Shown piece by piece: positions 56,746-64,000 of a DNA stretch of 64,000 bases. The DNA is from an uncultured Christensenellaceae bacterium (GTDB lineage: Bacteria; Bacillota; Clostridia; Christensenellales; Pumilibacteraceae): contig CAJULQ010000001.1 in the NCBI GenBank assembly GCA_910587595.1, positions 434,001 through 498,000 of the forward strand, in the 5' to 3' direction. Every line of letters begins with the position of its first letter. Position 1 is the first letter of the stretch. The translations under genes were made by a program, and so were the position numbers. The notes beneath the pieces are model-generated. The model saw only the letters and a list, made by a program, of their open reading frames with translations. It searched no databases and had not been told where the DNA came from.

Positions 56746-58848
56746 TCAAGCCGTTTGCTTTTGTTGCGCCGCTTGCTTTTTGCGCATAAGCGACTTTAAG
56801 ATATATTCGGCGCCTTTCTTGGCCGCCGTGCCGTGGTTAAACGTAAACGTTTGGAAATAAGACGCGATGGCCTCGGCATACTTCTCTCGCTCGGACAGCA
56901 ACGTTTCCACCGTGCGGCCGATGTTCTCGAGCGCGTCTTTTTCCACCGACACGCCGATCTTGTCGCGAATATCCATTTCCACGGGCGTCAGCCCGATCTT
57001 TTGCCAATTTTCGTTGCACACCTTCATTTTGGTATTGACGAACACCGACGGGCGCAACGTGGCAAACGAAAATTCGGCGGCCACGCCCGACCAATCGGTG
57101 AACAGCACGTCGGCCGTATAGATGGAACGGTTGGTGGAAAAATCCAATTCGAACGTGAGTTTGGCGGGGTCGCGGTCGGCATATTTGTCAACAAGCGTTT
57201 GCAGTTGGTACCCGTACCGTTTCACGTATTCGGGGTGCGGGCGCACGGTGATATGGTATTTGTCGCCGTACAGCTCTTCTATCAACGTATCGATACACGA
57301 ATCGAGCAAGTTGTCTTCTTGCCAAGAGGGCGCTATCAATATCTCTTTTACTTGCCGCGCGGGTTCGTCGGTTTGTTCCGCGCGCACGCTGTCTACCAGA
57401 TCGTCTAAAAGCGGGAACCCGAATTCCACCAAATTCTTGGGGGCAAGCTTATACACGTCCTCTATGGCGCGCAATTCCTTTACCGTGTGCGGACCGGTAC
57501 ACAGCACGGTATCGAACGCATCGAACGCGCCCTCGCGGAAACTCATATGCACGCTCATGCTGTCGTGCGGCACATACACGTATTCGATATCGTTCTTTAT
57601 ATACGAACGCTTGAGATAATACTTGTTGAGGTCGGGCGTTGTCATGAGAAACATGTCCGTTTCCATGAGCATCATGAGCACCGAAAGTTTGCGTAGGCCT
57701 ATATAATACGGTTTGATGCGCGGCTCGTGCTCGGCTACCTCGAAGATCGCATCGTTGAAATCGTTGGTTATGTAGTGGATGGTCAGATTGGAGCGCGCCA
57801 ACAACTCGTCGATCAGCGCTTTGTAATATTTATAAAAACCGCTGCGTTCGGAATAGATCACAATGTGCTTATTAACGATGTGCTTAAAGCGCTTGTAGTC
57901 CTTCTTTTCGCGCTCTTTCATTTGCTTGTACAGCGGGTCTTTTTTGTCCGTTTTACCGAACGCGCGGGCTTTTTCGAGCGCCGTGCGACTCTCTTCGAGC
58001 AAGGCGTAGTCCACATGCTTTTTGGGATCGATGACGGCGTTCAACGCGTACATTTGTGCAATAGACAGCAAGTTGCTTGCGATCCAATACAGCGCAATGC
58101 CGCTAGGCACGCCCAACCCCAAATACAGCGACAGCCCCACGCTCAGCAACATGATGCCGTATTTATTGATCTTGCCTTGCTCTTTTTGCACCACGTTGGC
58201 CAAGTTCTGCGTAAAGCACATAACGAACGACGACGCGCCCGCCAAAATAGGCACCAACGTATACCAACCCCACTCTTTGGAGGGAACGGCCGACAAGTTC
58301 ATGCCCAAAAACGTCATTTTGAAACGGGCGATCTTATCGAACGTAGCGGCGCCCAGCGCGCCGCCCGCCGACGTTGCGGTGAGCGTGCCGTTTTGTATGG
58401 CCTCGATAATCTGCAACTGCACCGACGAACTTTTGGGATCGGCGCCGATCGCCTCCGCCAACGCTTGCACCGTGTCGGCCGACACGCCGAACAGATAATT
58501 GAGCGGATGATAAATGATATACACCACGCCCAATAACAGCACGATCTGCAATGCCAACGGGATCACGGTGAGCATGGGGTGGTAGTGTTCTTTTTTGAAC
58601 AGTTTGGCCTGCTCGTCGGCGATAAGGTCTATATTGCCTTGGTAGTTGGCTTTCAAAAAGTTGATCTGCGGTTGGATCTTTACCATGGCGATGGAGTTTT
58701 TTTGGATCCACACCGAAAGCGGCAACAGCACGATTTTGGTAAAAAGCGTGAACAAAAGAATGGCCACGCCGTAGTTGCTCACCATCTTCCAGCATAGCTT
58801 CATCAGCCATCCGAGCGGAATACATATATAATACACAATTTGATCCAA
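56746..58848 (-). CDS. YidC/Oxa1 insertase fused to a CDP-glycerol glycerophosphotransferase-like domain
   Basis: A 700-residue two-domain protein. Residues 1-272 form a YidC/Oxa1 insertase: N-Y-G-V-A-I-L-L-F-T-L-F-T-K near 25-38, where K38 replaces the usual groove arginine, I-Q-P-Q-I-N-F-L-K near 58, and five helices ending with S-G-I-A-L-Y-W-I-A-S-N. A charged linker (about 273-325) leads to a TagF/TagB-like domain (about 326-690) with V-R-P-H-P-E-Y and A-D-V-L-F-T-D-W-S-G-V-A. YidC ends inside the cell, so the transferase faces CDP-glycerol. It lies 15 bases after a sulfatase-fold membrane gene. Confidence 0.88.
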   Translation of the reverse strand: MDQIVYYICIPLGWLMKLCWKMVSNYGVAILLFTLFTKIVLLPLSVWIQKNSIAMVKIQPQINFLKANYQGNIDLIADEQAKLFKKEHYHPMLTVIPLALQIVLLLGVVYIIYHPLNYLFGVSADTVQALAEAIGADPKSSSVQLQIIEAIQNGTLTATSAGGALGAATFDKIARFKMTFLGMNLSAVPSKEWGWYTLVPILAGASSFVMCFTQNLANVVQKEQGKINKYGIMLLSVGLSLYLGLGVPSGIALYWIASNLLSIAQMYALNAVIDPKKHVDYALLEESRTALEKARAFGKTDKKDPLYKQMKEREKKDYKRFKHIVNKHIVIYSERSGFYKYYKALIDELLARSNLTIHYITNDFNDAIFEVAEHEPRIKPYYIGLRKLSVLMMLMETDMFLMTTPDLNKYYLKRSYIKNDIEYVYVPHDSMSVHMSFREGAFDAFDTVLCTGPHTVKELRAIEDVYKLAPKNLVEFGFPLLDDLVDSVRAEQTDEPARQVKEILIAPSWQEDNLLDSCIDTLIEELYGDKYHITVRPHPEYVKRYGYQLQTLVDKYADRDPAKLTFELDFSTNRSIYTADVLFTDWSGVAAEFSFATLRPSVFVNTKMKVCNENWQKIGLTPVEMDIRDKIGVSVEKDALENIGRTVETLLSEREKYAEAIASYFQTFTFNHGTAAKKGAEYILKSLMRKKQAAQQKQTA

Positions 58849-58863
58849 AACGTTTTTTCCTCG

Positions 58864-60582
58864 TTAGTGCATAATACCTCGGTCATAGTGGGTGCTCTTC
58901 TCCAATTTCCAATGGGAGAAATCGCCGCCCGCACCCATTACCTTATAGCTGTATACGTCCATCGTGTTGTCATACTTATATGTGTGCCAATAGAACGTAC
59001 GCTCTCTTTGCGCGTTTTCGGGCACGTCGAACACGCTCGTGCCGTACTCCGCGGGCATAGCGATATTTTCCGACTGCATGATGGTGGGCCAAATATCCGA
59101 ATGGTGCACGGGCGCCGACGATATCTTGAGTTTGGTTCCCTCGCTCCCCGACGGCTTGACGAACAGCGCCGTCAGTTTGGGACCGCCCAACTTTCCGTTG
59201 TTGTAAAACGGCGCGGGATGATCGCCCGTTATCACGATCGTGGCGTCTTTATACGCGCCCGTTTCTTTTAGTCGATCGATATATTTATTGACCACCGCAA
59301 AACTTTCGCGAATGGATTTTTTGATGAGTTTTTTGCCGGACTTGTTTATTTTTTTCACTTTTTCGGCGGCATGACACCCCTCGATATGCACGAACTTGAA
59401 CACGTTTTGCTCGGTGGATACAAACGGCGTGTCGTTCAAAGCTTTCCATGCGCGGCTGTTTACGGTGGAGTATTCCTTGCGACCGTTGTCGCCCGTATAC
59501 TGCACATTGCGGTTGCACTGGTTTGCGTTGAGCACGCCCAACACGCTTTTTAGCGCCATCGGCGCACAGCGGTACAGCGCCATATGCGCCAAGTGCACGC
59601 CGATATTGAGCGGGTGACGCACTTTCACATCGGAGATCTTTACCGAGTTGGTCACGTATTCGGGAAACGCCGACTGCGTTGTGTATACATAATACTGTTG
59701 GGTATATACGTTTGTTTTATACCCTTTTTCGGCCAATACGGAAAGCGTTTTATCCGTTTTGTATACATCGCCCAAAAATTCGCCGCGCGTTTTATCGGCG
59801 TCATACTCGTTTCCCGTTACCATATACGCCACCGACGGATAGGTGTGCCCGTACAGCGACATATGGTCGGTAAAGCGCGTAAAGCCGTCCAAGTTTTCGA
59901 ACACGTCGGAAAATGCGGTTTGGGCATAGTCGGCAAACCGTTCGTCAAACAAATCGATACAAAAATACAGCACATTGCGATTAGCGGACAGCGTGGTCAA
60001 GTCCGAATCGGTAAGCACCATAAGCGGCACGTCCGAATCGTCTAATTCGGTCTTGGACGCAAACACGCCTTTCGTCGTGACGGCGGTGGACGCAAAACTG
60101 ACCGACTGCGTTACGAGAATGACCGCCGACAAGATCATACACACCGATTTGGAGATCTCGCGTTTGTCGTCGTAAAACGTGATGCCTACCGCAAAGCCGA
60201 GCATAACGACCCAAAACCATGTGTTGAATATTAAATAAGCCGTATTGCCGCGCGCGCCGTTGGTGTTGAACGCCGACATGCCGCGGTTTAAGAATATGCC
60301 TTGCAAGAACAGCAAAAAGGCAAACATCAAATACACGTTGCGGAACATTTTGTATGCAAACGGCCGCAAAAACAGCATGGCGAAAAACATGCCCGCGCCG
60401 ATCAGCAAAGCGAACAACAACAAAAGCGGCAAAAAATCGCCCGCCGAAAATAAAAACTCGTCGCGATTTTTGCTGTAGATCTCGAACGGGACCACAAAAA
60501 CCAATATAAAGGGCACTGTCACCGCCACGAGAGCGGTGGGCAAAATGCGCTGTTTGATAAGCTTTTTCTTTTGCTCCTCCAA
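58864..60582 (-). CDS. Membrane sulfatase-fold phosphoglycerol transferase-like protein
   Basis: A 572-residue protein with about five N-terminal membrane helices (to about 160) and an outside domain of the sulfatase/alkaline phosphatase superfamily (about 200-510). Metal-site blocks are V-L-Y-F-C-I-D near 205, V-I-T-G-D-H-P-A near 447 and H-H-S-D-I-W-P near 493. Y-G-H-T-Y-P-S near 243 probably carries the nucleophile threonine. The layout resembles LtaS-type enzymes that transfer phosphoglycerol to surface polymers. It appears to start at TTG 60582, with GGAAGGA at long spacing, which is uncertain. It leads the operon with the YidC fusion. Confidence 0.8.
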   Translation of the reverse strand: MEEQKKKLIKQRILPTALVAVTVPFILVFVVPFEIYSKNRDEFLFSAGDFLPLLLLFALLIGAGMFFAMLFLRPFAYKMFRNVYLMFAFLLFLQGIFLNRGMSAFNTNGARGNTAYLIFNTWFWVVMLGFAVGITFYDDKREISKSVCMILSAVILVTQSVSFASTAVTTKGVFASKTELDDSDVPLMVLTDSDLTTLSANRNVLYFCIDLFDERFADYAQTAFSDVFENLDGFTRFTDHMSLYGHTYPSVAYMVTGNEYDADKTRGEFLGDVYKTDKTLSVLAEKGYKTNVYTQQYYVYTTQSAFPEYVTNSVKISDVKVRHPLNIGVHLAHMALYRCAPMALKSVLGVLNANQCNRNVQYTGDNGRKEYSTVNSRAWKALNDTPFVSTEQNVFKFVHIEGCHAAEKVKKINKSGKKLIKKSIRESFAVVNKYIDRLKETGAYKDATIVITGDHPAPFYNNGKLGGPKLTALFVKPSGSEGTKLKISSAPVHHSDIWPTIMQSENIAMPAEYGTSVFDVPENAQRERTFYWHTYKYDNTMDVYSYKVMGAGGDFSHWKLEKSTHYDRGIMH

Positions 60583-60618
60583 CGAACCGAGCCAATCCTT
60601 CCTTATATTCTAAATATA

Positions 60619-60648
60619 AGTATATACCCTCCCCCCCCCGCGGGTCAA
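60619..60648 (-). promoter_or_regulatory. Operon promoter with a G9 tract in the spacer
   Basis: On the minus strand TTGACC (60643-60648) is followed after 16 bases by TATATA (60621-60626), or after 18 bases by TATACT (60619-60624). The spacer contains nine G residues in a row (C on the plus strand, 60631-60639) plus GGG. Confidence 0.7.
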
Positions 60649-60691
60649 CCGTTTGTCCGTTCGTTTTACATTAAAATTAGATTATAAACGT

Positions 60692-61609
60692 TTACAGCAG
60701 TTGTTCTATTTGCGAGCGCGTGGGCAAGCTGTCGAGCGCGCCGCGCGCGGTGGTGGCCAATGCGCCCGCCACGTTGGCGAAACGGAAAACAGCATACAGC
60801 TCGTCGTCCGAAAGGCGGGTAAAATCTTTGCCGTCCAATCGGCTCAAAAGCGCGCCGTAAAACGCGTCGCCCGCGCCCGTGGTGTCTTTTACTTGCACTT
60901 GTATGCTGGGCACGACTTGCACGCGATTGCCGAGCGCATACGCGCTGCCCTTGCCGCCCAGCGTTACGCACACCAAGCGGTCGGGACGCGCCACGTCTTG
61001 CAGTCCGTTTAGGCCGCTCTTGCCCGTAAACATTTGCAGTTCGTCTTCCGAATATTTGACGATGTCGGCCGCCGCCGCATACTTGGCATACGCCTTTTTC
61101 GCCGCCGCCGCGTCGGGGAAAATATCGTCGCGGTAGTTGATATCGAAACTGAAAAGTTTGCCCGCGCGCTTTATTTCGTCTACCGCCTTATCGGCAAACG
61201 CCACGCCCTCCGCCTCACTCAGCATCAGCGAGCCTATATGCACGATATTCGCTTGCGACACGTTCGCCAACGTATGGGCGGGCAATCGGTAGTCGGCGGT
61301 ATTTTTTCGATAAAAGCAAAAACTGCGCTCACCGCTTGCCGACAGCTCCACAAAAGCCAGCGTGGTGTTCGCGTTCGGCAACACGCTGATATCCGCGATA
61401 TTCAGCCCTTGCCGCGCCGCAAAATCATGCAGATAGCGCCCTATGATATCGTCGCCCACGCACCCCGCGAACCCCGCGCGGCCGCCCGCGCGGCGACAGG
61501 CGCACGCCACGTTAAACGGCGCGCCGCCCGCATGCCGCTCGTAACTTAGCATACCGTCTTGTTCTCTGCCGATAAGATCGGCCAAAATCTCGCCGTAACA
61601 AAGTATCAT
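60692..61609 (-). CDS. Fructokinase (PfkB family)
   Basis: A 305-residue sugar kinase of the ribokinase/PfkB family. The N-terminal signature G-G-A-P-F-N-V-A-C near residue 28 and the C-terminal D-T-T-G-A-G-D-A-F-Y-G-A near 245 (with the catalytic aspartate) are complete. The start C-Y-G-E-I-L-A-D-L is typical of fructokinases (ScrK). Its ATG overlaps the stop of the GH32 gene (ATGA), so it should phosphorylate the fructose released by that enzyme. Confidence 0.92.
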   Translation of the reverse strand: MILCYGEILADLIGREQDGMLSYERHAGGAPFNVACACRRAGGRAGFAGCVGDDIIGRYLHDFAARQGLNIADISVLPNANTTLAFVELSASGERSFCFYRKNTADYRLPAHTLANVSQANIVHIGSLMLSEAEGVAFADKAVDEIKRAGKLFSFDINYRDDIFPDAAAAKKAYAKYAAAADIVKYSEDELQMFTGKSGLNGLQDVARPDRLVCVTLGGKGSAYALGNRVQVVPSIQVQVKDTTGAGDAFYGALLSRLDGKDFTRLSDDELYAVFRFANVAGALATTARGALDSLPTRSQIEQLL

Positions 61610-64000
61610 GCTTGTTTGCTCCCTTTTCTTTTTCTATTCGCCGTTATCCAATATACCGCAAACGCGATCAAAACGCAACCGACGAGCACCGACGCGATCA
61701 CGCTGACGACCGCGCCCGTTTTATTGACGGGCGGCGGCGGCACGAACGCGTAGCCGAACACGAACTCCGCCGCGCCTTTGTCGGTAACGATACGCAACGT
61801 GTGGTCGCCGTCCGAAAGCGCGTCTACCGTGTCTGCGCTAAACGACAGCACCGAATCGGCAAAATCATACGCCACGCTTTTGCCGTCTATCCACACGCTT
61901 TGCAATTGCGCCAAACCGAGCGACACGGCCAACTGCAACCCGTCACCGTTGTTCACCACGCGGTACGAATCGAAGATCTGCACGGCCGCATAGGCGTGCA
62001 ACGTAAAGTTTTGCGTGCGGCCGCTTTCGAACAACAGCGTAAAGCCGTATGCCTTGCCGCCCGTCAGCGTGCAAACGTAAGACGGCGAAAGCGTGAGAAC
62101 GCCCTCTTGCACGGTGTAATCGTTTGCCGTCAAATACGTTTTGTCCGTTTGGTTGCGCAAAATAAACGGCTCGTCGCCCACTTGTTCGCACACCGTTTCG
62201 CCCGCGCCGTATACCGACGAAAGGCGGATATCGTTAAAAGCAAACGCACCGTTAAACACGTTTAGCCCCACGCGCCCGCGCTCGTATAAGCCATGGCTTG
62301 CCACAATGACCGTTTGCCCGTTCACCGCCACGGTGATCTCGCCGTTCAGCACCGTGAGCGCATACGTCACGGGCGCGCCGCGGCGAAGCGCCAACGGATA
62401 GGCGGCAATGGATTCGCCGCCGTTCATCCACAGTTTGACTTGTTGCGCATTGTAATCGTAGTTAGCGCAATAAAACGTGCGGAAATCCTCGCCGGCGGCA
62501 AACACGATGCCGAACGCCACCGCGTTGTCCTCGCGCGCCGTTACGGTGGCCGTCAGCGAAAAATTCGCATATGTTTCGGCCGTGTAAATAAAGCCGTCGC
62601 CGCTTGCCTTGCCCACGATCCCGTTGTCGCGCGTCCACTTGCCCGCATACGACGTTACGAACGCAAGGTCGGAGTTTGCCGTGCCCGAAAGCACTTGCAC
62701 GTTTACCGTTTTGACGTGTTGCCCGTACGCAAACGTTACCGTAGCGTTTCCCGTGGCGACCGCCGCGATCGCAAAACTGCCGTCTTGGCGTTGCGCCACC
62801 GTTACGGCGTTTCCCTCTGCCTCGGCCGTTACCTCGCTTGCCCGAAAGTTTGGATCGGGCGAGCCAACGAGCACGGTGCGCGTTTGCCCCGCATACAACG
62901 TTTCGTCGGCGGCGCTCACGTAAAAGCCGTCAAACGCATTTTGCGCCGCGTCGTTGTTCCAAATGCCGCCGAGCGCATACACCGTTACGTCCGCCGTCAC
63001 GTTGCCGTCGGCGGTCAGCGACATGCCGTTGCTGTATAGCGAGGGGAAAATCGCCACGTTGGCGCTCGCCTCGCCGCGGCCGCCCGCTATAAACAGATTG
63101 CCCCAATCCAGCCACGCGCGAATGCGCACCTTGCCCTCACCGTCCGCCGCCAACGGCATGCGATACGGCACGGCGTAGCGCGACGTGTTTTGGGCGGCCA
63201 GCGAGGACGCGCTGCGGTCTACGGTGAGCGTTTGCGTTTTTATGTCGTACACGATGTCGGTGCGTTCGTAGTCGGACGTCGCCAACGACAGCGTTATGTT
63301 TCGGGCGGCGGCGTTGTCCGTATACAGTGTTACGTCCGCTTCGGCGAGCGAGGCATTCACGCCTTGCAGCGCGTTGGTTTCGCCAAGCGTTACCGCTTGC
63401 CCCGCATACAGCGGTTGCGCGCCCCGCAAGCTCTCATACCCTTGCACGGGCGTTTTGGCAAGCACCGTGCGGCCGTTTATATTTTGCAACGTCAATTCGA
63501 ACGTAAGCGTCATGCCGCCGTTCCAATTTTCGCGCAAACCCCCGCCGTGCGTTTGGGCGTATTCGCTCACCGTGTTCCAACCGGCCGCCCAACTCACGCC
63601 GTAGCGCTTGCCGTCGGGCGCGCCCGTAAACGTTTGCACGGCGTAACTGTCTATGCCAAAGGAAAGCGGTTGCAACGTTTGCCCCTCGCCGCGCACGAAC
63701 AGGCCGTTTTGGTCGCGCGTGCCCAAAATATAATATTCGTTGTCGTACGCGTAGTCCGCCGCCGTGGTGCCGTTATACAAATGCGACTGCATTTCGTTTT
63801 TGGGCGAAAGCAACAGCACCCACGTTTGCTCGCCCGTGTCGCCGTTCGGCGTATCGAGCGCAAACAGATCGGGACATTCGCCCCACAGCCCCGTGCTGCC
63901 CACGTATCGCCATTCGAGCAGATCGGACGACGCGAACTGCAACACTTCGCCGCCGCCCACCACCATCATCCACTCGCCCAGCACATCGTCCCAAAACACT
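61606..64000 (-). CDS. GH32 fructan hydrolase, surface-anchored, 5' end outside window
   Basis: The last 797 or so residues of a larger protein that continues past the window end. The visible part starts in the GH32 catalytic domain (F-W-D-D, then G-E-C-P-D-L-F with the acid/base glutamate near 41); the nucleophile W-M-N-D-P-N-G is off the edge. Beta-sandwich segments follow, then a CBM66/LamG-like domain near 450-610 that may bind fructan, and a C-terminal transmembrane helix (about 765-788) with a short basic tail. This fits a cell-surface levanase or inulinase. It is coupled to the fructokinase gene. Confidence 0.85.
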   Translation of the reverse strand, partial: VFWDDVLGEWMMVVGGGEVLQFASSDLLEWRYVGSTGLWGECPDLFALDTPNGDTGEQTWVLLLSPKNEMQSHLYNGTTAADYAYDNEYYILGTRDQNGLFVRGEGQTLQPLSFGIDSYAVQTFTGAPDGKRYGVSWAAGWNTVSEYAQTHGGGLRENWNGGMTLTFELTLQNINGRTVLAKTPVQGYESLRGAQPLYAGQAVTLGETNALQGVNASLAEADVTLYTDNAAARNITLSLATSDYERTDIVYDIKTQTLTVDRSASSLAAQNTSRYAVPYRMPLAADGEGKVRIRAWLDWGNLFIAGGRGEASANVAIFPSLYSNGMSLTADGNVTADVTVYALGGIWNNDAAQNAFDGFYVSAADETLYAGQTRTVLVGSPDPNFRASEVTAEAEGNAVTVAQRQDGSFAIAAVATGNATVTFAYGQHVKTVNVQVLSGTANSDLAFVTSYAGKWTRDNGIVGKASGDGFIYTAETYANFSLTATVTAREDNAVAFGIVFAAGEDFRTFYCANYDYNAQQVKLWMNGGESIAAYPLALRRGAPVTYALTVLNGEITVAVNGQTVIVASHGLYERGRVGLNVFNGAFAFNDIRLSSVYGAGETVCEQVGDEPFILRNQTDKTYLTANDYTVQEGVLTLSPSYVCTLTGGKAYGFTLLFESGRTQNFTLHAYAAVQIFDSYRVVNNGDGLQLAVSLGLAQLQSVWIDGKSVAYDFADSVLSFSADTVDALSDGDHTLRIVTDKGAAEFVFGYAFVPPPPVNKTGAVVSVIASVLVGCVLIAFAVYWITANRKRKGSKQA

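Noticed and set aside
1..64000. CRISPR arrays, insertion sequences, rRNA genes, phage genes
   Set aside because: No direct-repeat arrays with spacers, no transposase or integrase motifs and no rRNA-like sequences were seen in the window.

Overview
The window looks like chromosome from an uncultured, fairly GC-rich member of the Clostridia. The evidence is a dgt-dnaG-rpoD macromolecular-synthesis operon followed by trmK, a Nif3-type gene and a zinc-ribbon coiled-coil gene; Firmicute families such as DUF4364, the TIGR03905-type TSCPD protein, CwlD and an XRE-cupin regulator in front of potABCD; pyruvate phosphate dikinase; strong AAGGAGG-like ribosome binding sites; and no outer-membrane genes. 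Most genes are on the minus strand.

Layout. 0-5.3 kb: pyrophosphatase, exported deacetylase, M3 peptidase with rhamnose mutarotase, BioY, DUF4364 and TSCPD genes. 5.4-15.1 kb: valS, cysK, a MATE exporter, a Leloir cluster (galK-galE-galM, no galT), a PnuC transporter and tRNA-Leu(AAG). 15.2-20.7 kb: a visibly more AT-rich stretch directly behind the tRNA, with a YdjI-like SPFH protein, a YdjG-like zinc-ribbon protein, a Sel1-repeat protein, a small membrane protein and a nucleoside deaminase. 20.7-25 kb: a DUF4097 lipoprotein divergent from a MerR regulator, a small unknown, and galU with an amidohydrolase-like protein and a CMP-kinase-like protein. 25-33 kb: an acyl-CoA synthetase and the macromolecular-synthesis operon. 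33.2-36.3 kb: an ECF sigma factor locus with a C39-like exported protein, a putative membrane anti-sigma factor and an unknown gene. 36.4-43.2 kb: ppdK and an asparagine cluster (asnS, archaeal-type aspS, asnA). 43.2-51.2 kb: amidase-like protein, M18 aminopeptidase, MATE, alkyltransferase, cwlD, M1 lipoprotein peptidase, a 44-residue cysteine-rich protein and mnmG. 51.2-56.3 kb: the polyamine transporter potABCD with its XRE-cupin regulator. 56.3-60.6 kb: a surface-polymer operon holding a YidC/glycerophosphotransferase fusion and a sulfatase-fold membrane enzyme. 60.7-64 kb: a fructan operon (GH32 enzyme, cut by the window edge, and fructokinase).

The most notable observations are these. 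(1) YidC insertase is fused to a CDP-glycerol glycerophosphotransferase-like domain, in an operon whose promoter spacer carries a run of nine G residues, which could make it phase variable. (2) Two near-identical ECF promoters (TGTAAC-N18-GTCTATA) lie inside the sigma-factor locus. (3) Three copies of GTTTA-N7-TAAAC lie in front of the XRE-cupin/pot operon. (4) Region 1.1 of the primary sigma factor is tandemly duplicated. (5) Three genes have a good promoter placed so that transcription should begin at the A of the start codon (leaderless mRNAs). (6) dgt appears to start with AUU.

All calls come from reading the sequence by eye. No database search was run.
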